This document shows, in pieces, positions 7,819 through 16,528 of a stretch of DNA of 64,000 nt (position 1 is the stretch's first letter; every line of letters begins with the position of its first letter). The notes beneath the pieces were generated by a model. The model was not told where the DNA came from. It saw nothing but the letters and a program-made list of their open reading frames with translations, and did no database searches. The DNA is from Celeribacter sp. HF31. Lineage in GTDB: Bacteria; Pseudomonadota; Alphaproteobacteria; Rhodobacterales; Rhodobacteraceae. The stretch lies in assembly GCF_011806455.1 (NCBI RefSeq), contig NZ_JAATOT010000008.1, positions 124,001-188,000 of the forward strand, in the 5' to 3' direction. The position numbers and the translations under genes are program-made.

Positions 7819-10326
7819 GTGCTCAGATTTATCTTTTCGTTTTTTGGCACAATCTTCTCGTGGATCACCACGGGGCTGTTCTTGCTGGCGCTGGTCGTCG
7901 GCGGCATCTTTTGGATGTACGGTCGCGATTTGCCGAACCACGAAGCCCTGGCGCAATACCAGCCGCCGACGATTTCGCGGATTTACTCGGGCGAAGGCCG
8001 GATCATCGACGAATTTGCCAAGGAACGTCGCCTCTATACGCCGCCGGAGGAAATCCCCGATCTGGTGAAATACGCTTTCATCTCCGCCGAGGATAAGAAT
8101 TTTTACAAACACCATGGCTATGACCTGCGTGGTATGGCCTCGGCCGCGTTGACGGCGGCGCAGGGCGGGCCCCTGCGCGGCGCCTCGACGATCACCCAGC
8201 AGGTGATGAAAAACTTCCTGCTCGACGGCTCGCGGTCTGCCGAGCGCAAGATCAAGGAATTGATCTTGGCGACGCGTCTGGAGCAGACGCTCACCAAAGA
8301 CGAAATCCTCGGGCTTTATCTCAACGAGATCGATTTGGGCGTGCGGTCCTTCGGTGTGACGGCGGCGGCGCAGAGCTATTTCAACAAAAGCCTGTCGGAG
8401 CTGGCGCCCGAAGAGGCGGCCTTTCTCGCGATCCATCCGAAGGCGCCTTATTCCTACAACCCGGCGAAGAATTACGACGCCGCGCTGACGCGGCGCAACT
8501 ACGTGCTGCGCGAGATGTATGAGAACGGCTACCTGACGCAGGAGGTCTATGAAACGGCGCGCGAAAAACCGATCAAATCGGTGCAGACCGGCGATTATCC
8601 GAGCTACCGCGAGAGCCTGCCGACGCGCGATTACTTTACCGACGAAATCCGCCGCCAGCTGTCGAAGAACTTCGGCGAAGAGGAGTTCTTCGAAGGTGGC
8701 TTGTCGATCCGCGCCACGATTGATCCGGAAATGCAGACCAACGCGGCGCATGCGCTTCAGAAACGGCTCGAAGAGCTGGATCGTGGCATGGGCCAGTGGC
8801 GCGGCACCGGCAAGACGATCGACGCCGCAGCGCTGGACGATGGCACATGGGAGGCGGCGCTCTCCGAGATCCGGGTGGCACGCGATGTGACGCTGGATGG
8901 CAAATGGTATGTCGGCGCAGTGAACGAAGTGGGCGACAGCGCCCTGACAGTCATGGTCGAGGACGGCGTCGGCGAAGTTTCTGTGCCGCGCGAGGACATC
9001 AAATGGGTGCGCGGATCGTTCCGGGACAATTTCACCCGCGGCGACGTGGTCCACATCCGCCGCATGACCACCGGCGACAACGGCGAGGGCGATCTGATCC
9101 GCTGGTCGCTGCGTCAGGTGCCGGAAGTGCAGGGCGCCTTCATGGCGATGGACGTCAACACGGGCCGGGTGATCGCGATGCAGGGCGGGTTCTCTTATCA
9201 GAACTCGGTCTTCAACCGCGCCACCCAGGCGACGCGCCAGCCGGGGTCTTCGTTCAAACCCTTCGTCTATGCAGCCGCGCTCGATAGTGGCTTTACGCCT
9301 GCGACCATCGTCGTCGACGCGCCGATCGAGATCAACACGCCGCAGGGTGTCTGGCGGCCGAAAAACGCCTCGCGCCAATTCTACGGCCCGACGCCCTTGC
9401 GGACCGGGATCGAACAGTCGCGGAACCTGATGACCATCCGCCTCGCCCAAGAGGTCGGTATGGACACGGTCGCGCGCTACGCGGAACGCTTCGGTGTTTA
9501 TGATCACATGGGGCAATATCTCGCCTCGTCTCTCGGCGCCGAGGAAACCACCGTGTTCAAGATGGTCTCTGCCTACGCCATGTTCGCCAACGGTGGCGAG
9601 CGCGTCGAACCGACACTCGTTGACCGGGTGCAGGACCGCTACGGGCGCACGATTTATCGCCACGACCAGCGGGTCTGCGAAGAATGCGACGTGGCCTCTC
9701 TGGCCCCCGGCGTGGCGCCCAAGATCGTGTCGAACCGCGAGCGTATGATCAACGCGATCACCGCCTATCAGCTGACCTCCATGATGCAGGGCGTGGTCCA
9801 GCGCGGCACGGCCGCCGGGCGCGTCAACCTGCCGGTGCCGGTTGCGGGCAAGACGGGGACCACGAATGACGGCAAGGACGCTTGGTTCATGGGCTTTACC
9901 TCGAACATCGTGGCGGGCTGTTACATCGGCTACGACACGCCGCGCGCGATGCGGGGCGCCTCGGGCGGTGGCTTCTGTGGCCCGGTGTTCAACGATTTCA
10001 TGCAGGACGCGGTGAAAAAATACGGCGGCGGCAAATTCAAAGTGCCTCCGGGCGGCCATTTCATCAAGATCGACCGCTACACCGGCGCGCGTCTCAACGA
10101 CAGTGCCTCTGGCCCGAACGTTGTGGCGGAATATTTCCGCGATGGCGAAGAGCCGATCTTTGGCCTGATGTATGACGGGGGCTTTGCCATGGGCGCGGAT
10201 TTGCCGCTGTTTGAAGGCCAGACCAGCTCGTCGGGCGAGCGCGAGGTGCAAACCTCGACAGGTCGGACGATCACGGTGCCAGAGAAGGCACCGATCAACT
10301 CTCTGTCGTCGGGCGGGTTGTACTAA
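7819..10326 (+). CDS. mrcA: Penicillin-binding protein 1A (bifunctional transglycosylase/transpeptidase)
   Basis: 835 residues from a GTG start at 7819. This start is preferred over the ATG at 7792 because GGAAAGG lies eight bases upstream and the protein then starts directly with the membrane anchor LRFIFSFFGTIFSW. Domains in order: anchor helix (about 1-30), GT51 glycosyltransferase (about 50-225, with SAEDKNFYKHHG carrying the catalytic Glu and GASTITQQ), an OB-like insert, and the transpeptidase with SxxK in GSSFKPF (about 477), SRN (about 533) and KTG in AGKTGTTND (about 676). It polymerises and cross-links peptidoglycan on the periplasmic face. Confidence 0.96.
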   Translation: MLRFIFSFFGTIFSWITTGLFLLALVVGGIFWMYGRDLPNHEALAQYQPPTISRIYSGEGRIIDEFAKERRLYTPPEEIPDLVKYAFISAEDKNFYKHHGYDLRGMASAALTAAQGGPLRGASTITQQVMKNFLLDGSRSAERKIKELILATRLEQTLTKDEILGLYLNEIDLGVRSFGVTAAAQSYFNKSLSELAPEEAAFLAIHPKAPYSYNPAKNYDAALTRRNYVLREMYENGYLTQEVYETAREKPIKSVQTGDYPSYRESLPTRDYFTDEIRRQLSKNFGEEEFFEGGLSIRATIDPEMQTNAAHALQKRLEELDRGMGQWRGTGKTIDAAALDDGTWEAALSEIRVARDVTLDGKWYVGAVNEVGDSALTVMVEDGVGEVSVPREDIKWVRGSFRDNFTRGDVVHIRRMTTGDNGEGDLIRWSLRQVPEVQGAFMAMDVNTGRVIAMQGGFSYQNSVFNRATQATRQPGSSFKPFVYAAALDSGFTPATIVVDAPIEINTPQGVWRPKNASRQFYGPTPLRTGIEQSRNLMTIRLAQEVGMDTVARYAERFGVYDHMGQYLASSLGAEETTVFKMVSAYAMFANGGERVEPTLVDRVQDRYGRTIYRHDQRVCEECDVASLAPGVAPKIVSNRERMINAITAYQLTSMMQGVVQRGTAAGRVNLPVPVAGKTGTTNDGKDAWFMGFTSNIVAGCYIGYDTPRAMRGASGGGFCGPVFNDFMQDAVKKYGGGKFKVPPGGHFIKIDRYTGARLNDSASGPNVVAEYFRDGEEPIFGLMYDGGFAMGADLPLFEGQTSSSGEREVQTSTGRTITVPEKAPINSLSSGGLY

Positions 10327-10345
10327 GCCTCAGACCAGACTGCAA

Positions 10346-10375
10346 AAAAAGAAGTCCAGAGATGGGCCTCTTTTT
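10346..10375 (+). terminator. Intrinsic terminator after PBP1A
   Basis: AAAAAGAAGTCC pairs with GGGCCTCTTTTT with one mismatch and G-U pairs; the T-run forms the 3' arm. It abuts the stop codon of the converging GNAT gene. Confidence 0.65.
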
Positions 10376-10865
10376 ATCTGTAGATATGTGAGGACAGTCG
10401 GCGCCGAAATTTGAGAAACCGCTCTTCGTGAAGTGTCACATCAGCCTCTTGCGTGGCCCCCAGACGGGTCAAAGCTCCCGTGTGACGCCGGGTGGGCGGC
10501 AAGAGAAAGGTCACGCTGTCGATGCGCGGGTCTTGTCGCGCGGCGTCCAGAGCCCGCTTTGTGATGTTGCGACCGAGGCCGATCGCATCGCGCGTGAGGA
10601 CCAGACCGAAATCCCAGTCTTCGCCTTCACGCTCGAACCCGCCCCAGCCCACATAAGCGCCGTGGTCGAGAAACGCCCAATGCCCGAGGCCATGCGTCGC
10701 CCAATGCGCGTCTTTTGCGGCCACCCGGTCCTGTGTCATCGCATCCGTCCAGGCGCCGGTCAAAAGCGGCATATGCGCAGCCACGAAAGGGTCGGACATA
10801 TGGGCCGCAAGGCGCTCCGTGGGACTGTCGCTCAGGCGGGCAAATTGGATGTCATGTGCTGTCAT
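10374..10865 (-). CDS. GNAT-family N-acetyltransferase
   Basis: 163 residues from the ATG at 10865 (MTAHDIQFARLSDSP). An upstream in-frame extension to 10973 looks non-coding and Arg-rich. The pattern ERLAAHM, then HWATHGLGHWAFLDHGAYVGWGGF, then DFGLVLTRDAIGLGRNITKRALDAA and a terminal HTGALTRLG fits the RimJ/RimL-like GNAT fold, which moves an acetyl group from acetyl-CoA to an amine. The acceptor is unknown. The acetyl-CoA loop (here LGRNI) is degenerate relative to Q/RxxGxG/A, so activity is not assured. It lies convergent with PBP1A and divergent from prfB. Confidence 0.75.
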   Translation of the reverse strand: MTAHDIQFARLSDSPTERLAAHMSDPFVAAHMPLLTGAWTDAMTQDRVAAKDAHWATHGLGHWAFLDHGAYVGWGGFEREGEDWDFGLVLTRDAIGLGRNITKRALDAARQDPRIDSVTFLLPPTRRHTGALTRLGATQEADVTLHEERFLKFRRRLSSHIYR

Positions 10866-11017
10866 GCCGCGAAAAGGGCCTGAAAGCCGTGCCACGGTCA
10901 AGACGACAGGAGGCCGAACACGGAAGAGTGACGCCCCTTGCCTCCGGGCGCTGCAACGCGTATCTCTCGGCAAACGTTCAAAAGACCGACCCCAAGAGAC
11001 CGATAAGGTGACCTGCC

Positions 11018-12139
11018 GTGCGCGCTGAAATCCAGAATACCGTTGCGAAGATCGAAAAATCCGTGGCCTTGCTCAAACAGCGCATGGATTGGGACACCGC
11101 GCCGCATCGCCTCGAAGAGTTCAACGCGATGATCGAGGACCCGACGCTGTGGGACGACCCGGAGCGGGCGCAAAAACTCATGCGCGATCGCCAGATGTTG
11201 ATGGACGCGCTGAAAACCGCGACCTCCATCGAGCAGGACATGAAGGACAACATCGAGCTGATCGAATTGGGCGAGATGGAAGAGGACCAAGAGGTCGTCA
11301 CCGAGGCCGAAGATACGCTCAAGGCGCTGGCGGAAACCGCCGCCGCGAAAGAACTTGAAGCGCTTTTGGACGGCGAAGCGGACTCCAACGACACCTTCCT
11401 CGAGATCAACGCGGGCGCGGGCGGCACGGAGGCCTGTGACTGGGCGTCGATGTTGCAGCGCATGTATGTGCGTTGGGCGGAGAAGAAAGGCTACACCGTC
11501 GAGCTTCAGTCCGAAGAAGCGGGCTCCGAGGCCGGGATCAAATCCGTGGCCTATAAAATCTCCGGCCACAATGCCTACGGCTGGCTGAAGTCTGAGTCGG
11601 GCGTGCACCGTCTGGTGCGCATCTCGCCCTTCGGCAAGGGCACGCGCGAGACGTCCTTTGCCTCCGTCTGGGTCTATCCGGTGGTCGATGACAATATCGA
11701 GATCGAGGTGAACCCCGCCGACATCCGCATCGATACTTATCGCTCGTCTGGTGCGGGCGGTCAGCACGTGAACACCACCGACTCCGCCGTGCGGATCACC
11801 CACGCGCCGACCGGCATCGTGGTGACCTCGTCGGAAAAGTCGCAGCACCAGAACCGCGACATCGCCATGAAAGCGCTGAAATCGCGGCTCTATCAATTGG
11901 AGCTGGACCGGCGCAACGCGGCGATCAACGAGGCGCATGAAAGCAAAGGCTCGGCGGGTTGGGGCAACCAGATCCGGTCTTATGTGATGCAGCCCTATCA
12001 GATGGTCAAAGACCTGCGCACCAATTACGAGACCTCGGACACCCAGGGCGTGCTCGATGGCGATCTCGACAAATTCATGGCCGAGACGTTGGCGATGAAT
12101 GTGGCGGGCAAATCGCGGGCCGATGCTCAGGGTGAGTAA
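11018..12139 (+). CDS. prfB: Peptide chain release factor 2
   Basis: 373 residues from a GTG at 11018 with AAGGTG upstream at 11005. Class I release factor for UGA/UAA: the RF2-specific SPF tripeptide lies at about 205-207 (ISPFGKG) and the peptidyl-tRNA hydrolysis motif GGQ at about 247-249 (SSGAGGQHVNTTDSAVRITH). The reading frame is continuous: there is no in-frame UGA with an internal Shine-Dalgarno near codon 25, so the autoregulatory +1 frameshift found in E. coli is absent. It follows PBP1A in the usual Rhodobacterales order. Confidence 0.96.
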   Translation: MRAEIQNTVAKIEKSVALLKQRMDWDTAPHRLEEFNAMIEDPTLWDDPERAQKLMRDRQMLMDALKTATSIEQDMKDNIELIELGEMEEDQEVVTEAEDTLKALAETAAAKELEALLDGEADSNDTFLEINAGAGGTEACDWASMLQRMYVRWAEKKGYTVELQSEEAGSEAGIKSVAYKISGHNAYGWLKSESGVHRLVRISPFGKGTRETSFASVWVYPVVDDNIEIEVNPADIRIDTYRSSGAGGQHVNTTDSAVRITHAPTGIVVTSSEKSQHQNRDIAMKALKSRLYQLELDRRNAAINEAHESKGSAGWGNQIRSYVMQPYQMVKDLRTNYETSDTQGVLDGDLDKFMAETLAMNVAGKSRADAQGE

Positions 12140-12187
12140 TCCTGGAGACGAACCCGGACGACGCCCGCCTGGATCAAAAATGACATC

Positions 12188-12213
12188 AAAGGCCCCCTGA
12201 GCGGGGCCTTTTT
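12188..12213 (+). terminator. Intrinsic terminator after prfB
   Basis: AAAGGCCCC, loop CTGAGC, GGGGCCTTTTT: a strong GC stem followed by five T. Confidence 0.92.
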
Positions 12214-12398
12214 CATGAAGTGATCACGCCTTCGTGCAACGCTTGCCGCAAGGTCGCTTTGCCCCAATGTGACAAACTCACCGACACCGCTGCACACCTG
12301 CGCCTATTGTGGCTGCCAAGCGGGAAAACCTGCACATAAAAGGAAGCGCACATGATCAACCCAGCCCAAACCGGGCCCTTTTACGGAGGGCTTTGGAG

Positions 12399-12848
12399 AT
12401 GATTACAGAAATCACGCCCACGGAATTCACCCCCTTTGCCTCGCTCTTTGGAGGCATATTGATCGGCACCGCCGCCGTGCTGTTGATGGCTTTTCAAGGG
12501 CGCATCTTTGGCGCCACCGGCATCCTCGCGGGCTTTCTGACGCCTGCGAACTCCTCGGATTGGGCCTGGCGTGCCGTGCTTTTGGCGGGCATGGTCACCG
12601 GTCCGCTGGTCTACGCGCTGTTCACCGGCCATTTCCCCGAAGTGGATGTGCCCGTCACCAAAGGCGCGCTTTTGATCGGCGGTTTCATCGTGGGCATCGG
12701 CGTGAGCTATGGCTCCGGCTGCACCTCCGGCCACGGTGTCTGCGGCATGGCGCGTCTTTCGCCGCGCTCGATCGTTGCGACGCTTTCGTTCATGGCCTCG
12801 ACCGCGGTGACCGTTTTCGTCATTCGCCACATCTTCGGAGGCGCATGA
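12399..12848 (+). CDS. YeeE/YedE-type membrane protein, first of a pair
   Basis: 149 residues, about four transmembrane helices. The ATG at 12399 follows GGAGGG; the longer frame from 12309 is unlikely coding. The conserved YeeE/YedE (sulf_transp) signature is seen as GIGVSYGSGCTSGHGVCGMARLSPRS, with the cysteine-containing motif that in YeeE passes thiosulfate along a pore. Split two-gene forms of this family (PmpA/PmpB-like) commonly accompany persulfide dioxygenase and SQR. It heads the sulfide-oxidation operon and is separated by one base from the partner gene. A role in moving sulfane sulfur or thiosulfate is family knowledge, not shown here. Confidence 0.85.
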   Translation: MITEITPTEFTPFASLFGGILIGTAAVLLMAFQGRIFGATGILAGFLTPANSSDWAWRAVLLAGMVTGPLVYALFTGHFPEVDVPVTKGALLIGGFIVGIGVSYGSGCTSGHGVCGMARLSPRSIVATLSFMASTAVTVFVIRHIFGGA

Positions 12849-12849
12849 G

Positions 12850-13284
12850 ATGAAACTGATCCTGACCTATGTGATCGGGCTGATCTTTGGCCTCGGCATC
12901 TCCATGTCCGGCATGGCCAACCCGGAAAAAGTTCTGAATTTCTTCGACTTTTTCGGGGTTTGGGACCCGTCCTTGATCTTCGTGATGGGGGGCGCCGTGA
13001 CCGTGAGCTTCTTTGGCTACCGCTGGTTGTTCAAGCGCTACGAGACGCCCGCCTTCGAGCCTAAATTCACCGTACCCACCTCGCGCGTCATCGACGCCAA
13101 GCTGGTGGGCGGCTCCTTGGTCTTCGGTGTCGGCTGGGGCATCGCGGGCTTTTGCCCGGGCGGCGCTTTGCCGGCTTTGGGGACCTTCGATCCGTCGGTC
13201 TGGCTGTTCTTTGTCGCGCTCGTGGCGGGCATTTTCGTGGCCAAAACCCTGATGAAACAAACCGCGGCCCGTGCCGCAACATGA
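12850..13284 (+). CDS. YeeE/YedE-type (DUF6691-like) membrane protein, second of a pair
   Basis: 144 residues, about four transmembrane helices. It begins MKLILTYVIGLIFGLGISMSGMANPEKVLNFFDFFG and carries GVGWGIAGFCPGGALPALG, the second half of the YeeE/YedE fold with its own conserved cysteine. The start codon lies one base after the stop of the preceding half, so the two are almost surely co-translated and probably form one transporter from two half-size subunits. The stop codon is 55 bp before the persulfide dioxygenase. Confidence 0.85.
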   Translation: MKLILTYVIGLIFGLGISMSGMANPEKVLNFFDFFGVWDPSLIFVMGGAVTVSFFGYRWLFKRYETPAFEPKFTVPTSRVIDAKLVGGSLVFGVGWGIAGFCPGGALPALGTFDPSVWLFFVALVAGIFVAKTLMKQTAARAAT

Positions 13285-13339
13285 ACGATACTGTGCGCCG
13301 CCTGACAGGGCCGCGCAAGAGATGAGAGGAGAAACTAAC

Positions 13340-14230
13340 ATGGCATCCAACTACCCCGTCGATCTGTCGGTCAAACCCGAGGTCAAAGCCTTTTTCGATC
13401 CGGCCACATGGACGATTTCCTATGTGGTGAAAGACCCGGCCTCGGACGCCTGCGCCATTGTGGACAGCGTCATGGACATCGACTACGCCGCCGGTCGCAT
13501 CACCTACGAGTCCGCCGATGAGATCATCGCCTATGTGAAAGAGCAGGGGCTCAAACTCGAATGGCTGATCGAGACCCATGTCCACGCCGACCACCTCTCC
13601 GCCGCGCCCTATATTCAGGATGCGCTCGGTGGCAAGATCGGCATCGGCGAGCATATCGTCACGGTGCAGGAAACCTTCGGAAAAGTCTTCAACGAAGGCA
13701 CCGAATTCCAGCGCGACGGCTCGCAATTCGACCGCCTTTTCAAGGATGGCGACACCTATTCCGTTGGCTCCATGCACTGTTTTGCCATGCACACGCCGGG
13801 CCACACGCCCGCTTGCATGGTGCATGTGATGGGGGACGCGACCTTTACCGGCGACACTCTGTTCATGCCTGACGGTGGCTCGGCGCGGGCGGATTTCCCG
13901 GGGGGCGACGCCGCCGTGCTCTACGACTCGATCCAGAAAGTGCTGGCCCTGCCGGACGACATGCGTCTCTTCATGTGCCACGACTACGGTCCGAACGGGC
14001 GTGACATCGCCTGGGAAACCACCGTGGGCGCCGAGAAGGACCACAACATCCACGTCGGCGGCGGCAAATCCAAAGAGGAATTCGTCAAATTCCGCGAGGA
14101 GCGCGACGCTCAACTGGCCATGCCGCGTCTGATTATTCCCTCTTTGCAGGTGAATATGCGTGCTGGTGAATTGCCGCCAGCGGATCAGGACGGTAAGACC
14201 TTCCTGAAAGTTCCGGTGAACGGTCTCTGA
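13340..14230 (+). CDS. MBL-fold persulfide dioxygenase (ETHE1/Blh-like)
   Basis: 296 residues, start ATG 13340 after GAGGAGAAA. The metallo-beta-lactamase metal motif is THVHADH, with further ligands in CFAMHTPGHTPACMVHVMGD, TGDTLFMPDGGSARADFPGGDA and MCHDYGPNGRD. This is the arrangement of ETHE1-type mononuclear iron enzymes that oxidise glutathione persulfide to sulfite and GSH. The flanking YeeE/YedE, rhodanese-like and SQR genes make that assignment strong. The C-terminal end (LPPADQDGKTFLKVPVN) is typical of the bacterial Blh subgroup. Confidence 0.92.
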   Translation: MASNYPVDLSVKPEVKAFFDPATWTISYVVKDPASDACAIVDSVMDIDYAAGRITYESADEIIAYVKEQGLKLEWLIETHVHADHLSAAPYIQDALGGKIGIGEHIVTVQETFGKVFNEGTEFQRDGSQFDRLFKDGDTYSVGSMHCFAMHTPGHTPACMVHVMGDATFTGDTLFMPDGGSARADFPGGDAAVLYDSIQKVLALPDDMRLFMCHDYGPNGRDIAWETTVGAEKDHNIHVGGGKSKEEFVKFREERDAQLAMPRLIIPSLQVNMRAGELPPADQDGKTFLKVPVNGL

Positions 14231-14284
14231 CGACGTCTTTTGATGCGTGGGGCCGGACCGGTTCCACGCACAGGAGACGCGAAC

Positions 14285-14698
14285 ATGGACTTCAACAAGA
14301 TCAACGATCAGATCACGGTCAGCGGCCAGATCACCCCCGAGGAGGTGACGATCCTTAAGGAAAAGGGATTCAAGACGCTGATTTGCAATCGCCCGGACAT
14401 GGAGGTGGAGCCGGGTCTCTCGTCGGAGGTTCTGGAACAGGCGGCGAAAGAGGCGGGGCTGAGCTTTGCCTATCTGCCGATCTTTCCCGGCCAGTTCACC
14501 GAAGAGCTGATCGAGGAAACCGCGCGGGCGCTGTCTGAGCTGCCCGCTCCGGTTTACGCCTATTGCCGCTCCGGCACCCGTTCGACCACCGCTTGGGCCC
14601 TGGCGCAATCCGGTCAGATGGAGGCGGAGACGATCATCAGCCAGGCCGCGGACGCGGGCTATGACATGCGGGGTTTGCGCCCCTATCTGGCGGGATAA
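14285..14698 (+). CDS. TIGR01244 / DUF442 rhodanese-like sulfur transferase
   Basis: 137-residue single-domain protein. The active loop is YCRSGTRS with C94, a six-residue rhodanese-type loop; flanking landmarks are TVSGQITPEE, TLICNRPD and YLPIFPGQ. In bacterial H2S-oxidation clusters this domain moves sulfane sulfur between persulfide, thiosulfate and glutathione. A homologous copy forms the N-terminus of the next gene (TVSGQI versus SVSGQV, ICNRPD versus VCNRPD, YCRSGTR versus YCRTGTR), so the operon carries both a free and a fused version. Confidence 0.88.
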   Translation: MDFNKINDQITVSGQITPEEVTILKEKGFKTLICNRPDMEVEPGLSSEVLEQAAKEAGLSFAYLPIFPGQFTEELIEETARALSELPAPVYAYCRSGTRSTTAWALAQSGQMEAETIISQAADAGYDMRGLRPYLAG

Positions 14699-14795
14699 CA
14701 AGCCAATTCGTGCCTGTCCCGTCAACCACAACGGTTTTCGGGACATCTCGCCTGAGGGGGCGGACAGGTCCCCAATATAGCGAGGAGACGCACGA

Positions 14796-16472
14796 ATGGA
14801 AATTAAACGGATCACGGACGGCCTGTCCGTCTCGGGGCAGGTGCAGCCCGAGGATATGGCCAAACTCAAACGCCGCGGCTTTCGTGCGGTGGTGTGCAAC
14901 CGCCCCGACGGCGAGGCAGGCGACCAGCCCAGCCACGAGGAAATGGCCCGTGCCGCCGAGGCCGAGGGGCTTGAGTTTCTCTACCTGCCGGTGACGCCCG
15001 GCATGGTGACCGAAGAGACCGCCACCGCCTTTCGCCACGCGCTGACCGAACTGCCGGGGCCGGTCTTTGGCTATTGCCGCACAGGCACGCGCACCACGAC
15101 GCTTTGGTCTTTGGCGATGGCCAAGGAGAAATCCGTGGTCGACATTTTGGCCGCGACCAAGGCCGCAGGCTACGACATGACCGGCGTGGCGCGCCGCATC
15201 GCCAATGGTGGCGTGACGCCGACGGATTCCGTCGAAGATGCCAAACATGAGGTGGTGATCGTCGGCGGGGGCGCGGCCGGTGTGGCCGTCGCGGCCTCTC
15301 TCAAAGCCCGCAAACCGGACCTCGACATCGCGCTCATCGACCCGGCGGACATCCACTATTACCAACCCGGCTGGACCATGGTCGGCGCAGGCGTGTTCGA
15401 ACCCTCCACCACGGCGAAAACCATGGGGTCCCTGATCCCGCGCGGGGTGCATTGGCTCAAGTCCGCCGTCGCGGCTTTCGAGCCGAAAAACAACGCGGTC
15501 ATTCTCGACGGCTGCCGGGTGGTGAAATACGACCGGCTGATCGTCTGTCCGGGGCTCAAACTCGATTGGGACAAGATCGAAGGCCTCGTGGAAACACTGG
15601 GCAAGAACGGCGTGACGTCGAATTATCGTTATGATCTGGCCCCTTACACTTGGGAGTTGGTCAAGGGGCTGAAAGGCGGCAAGGCCGTCTTCACCCAGCC
15701 GCCGATGCCGATCAAATGTGCGGGCGCGCCGCAAAAGGCGATGTATCTGTCCGCGAACACTTGGGAAGAGGCCGGTGTTCTCGGCAATATCGACATCCAG
15801 TTCATGAATGCGGGCGGGGTGTTGTTCGGGGTGAAAGATTACGTGCCTGCGCTGGAAAGCTATGTTGAACGCTATGGCGCGAACCTGAATTTCTTCCACA
15901 ATCTGAAATCCATCGACGGGCCGGCCAAGACAGCCACTTTCACGGTGGCGAAACCCGACAGCGAGCCCACCGAGGTGACCGTCGATTTCGACATGATCCA
16001 CGTGGTGCCGCCGCAAAGCGCGCCGGATTTCATCAAGGTCTCGCCCTTGTCCGACGCGAGCGGTTGGGTCGATGTGGATCAGGTGACGCTGCGCCACAAG
16101 GAATTCGACAACATCTGGTCTCTGGGCGACGTGATGAACGCGCCCAACGCCAAAACCGCGGCTGCCGCCCGGATGCAGGCGCCGATCGTGGCCGAAAACG
16201 TCGCCGCCGACATCGACGGCAAAGGCCCGCAGGCGGGGTATAACGGCTATGGCTCCTGTCCCCTGACGGTGGAGAAGGGCAAGATCGTTCTCGCGGAATT
16301 TGGCTATGGCGGGGTGCTGTTGCCGTCTTTCCCGAAATGGGTGCTCGACGGCACGAAACCGACGCGCAAGGCCTGGTGGCTCAAGGAACAGATCCTGCCG
16401 CCCGTCTATTGGAAGGCCATGCTGCGCGGCAAGGAGTGGATGATCAAGCCTGAGAAAGTTTCGGCGAAATAA
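14796..16472 (+). CDS. sqr: Rhodanese-like domain fused to sulfide:quinone oxidoreductase
   Basis: 558 residues in two parts. Residues 1-~140 are a TIGR01244 rhodanese-like domain with YCRTGTRT (C94). From about 151 follows an FAD-dependent SQR of the human SQOR-like type: GGGAAG dinucleotide loop at 157-162, the catalytic cysteine C308 in IKCAGAPQKAMYLS and C488 in YGSCPLT. Both cysteine contexts match those of human SQOR (VKCAGAPQK and YTSCPL). GDVMNAPNAKTAAAARMQ closes the FAD site. The enzyme oxidises sulfide at the membrane, sends electrons to quinone and forms a protein persulfide; the fused domain could take that sulfur directly, which is inference. Confidence 0.93.
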   Translation: MEIKRITDGLSVSGQVQPEDMAKLKRRGFRAVVCNRPDGEAGDQPSHEEMARAAEAEGLEFLYLPVTPGMVTEETATAFRHALTELPGPVFGYCRTGTRTTTLWSLAMAKEKSVVDILAATKAAGYDMTGVARRIANGGVTPTDSVEDAKHEVVIVGGGAAGVAVAASLKARKPDLDIALIDPADIHYYQPGWTMVGAGVFEPSTTAKTMGSLIPRGVHWLKSAVAAFEPKNNAVILDGCRVVKYDRLIVCPGLKLDWDKIEGLVETLGKNGVTSNYRYDLAPYTWELVKGLKGGKAVFTQPPMPIKCAGAPQKAMYLSANTWEEAGVLGNIDIQFMNAGGVLFGVKDYVPALESYVERYGANLNFFHNLKSIDGPAKTATFTVAKPDSEPTEVTVDFDMIHVVPPQSAPDFIKVSPLSDASGWVDVDQVTLRHKEFDNIWSLGDVMNAPNAKTAAAARMQAPIVAENVAADIDGKGPQAGYNGYGSCPLTVEKGKIVLAEFGYGGVLLPSFPKWVLDGTKPTRKAWWLKEQILPPVYWKAMLRGKEWMIKPEKVSAK

Positions 16473-16477
16473 ATGCG

Positions 16478-16502
16478 AAGGGCGGGCCGTGGTCCGCCCT
16501 TT
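16478..16502 (+). terminator. Hairpin between sqr and the SulP gene
   Basis: AAGGGCGG pairs with CCGCCCTT (eight bp, eight-base loop), followed by only two further bases of T/A-rich sequence. It may be a weak terminator or attenuator that lowers SulP expression relative to sqr. Confidence 0.55.
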
Positions 16503-16528
16503 ATGACCAATCTGAAAGGACACCGCCC

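Noticed and set aside
7816-10251. 811-codon open frame antisense to PBP1A
   Set aside because: Same GC-bias artefact; the PBP1A motifs on the plus strand are unmistakable.
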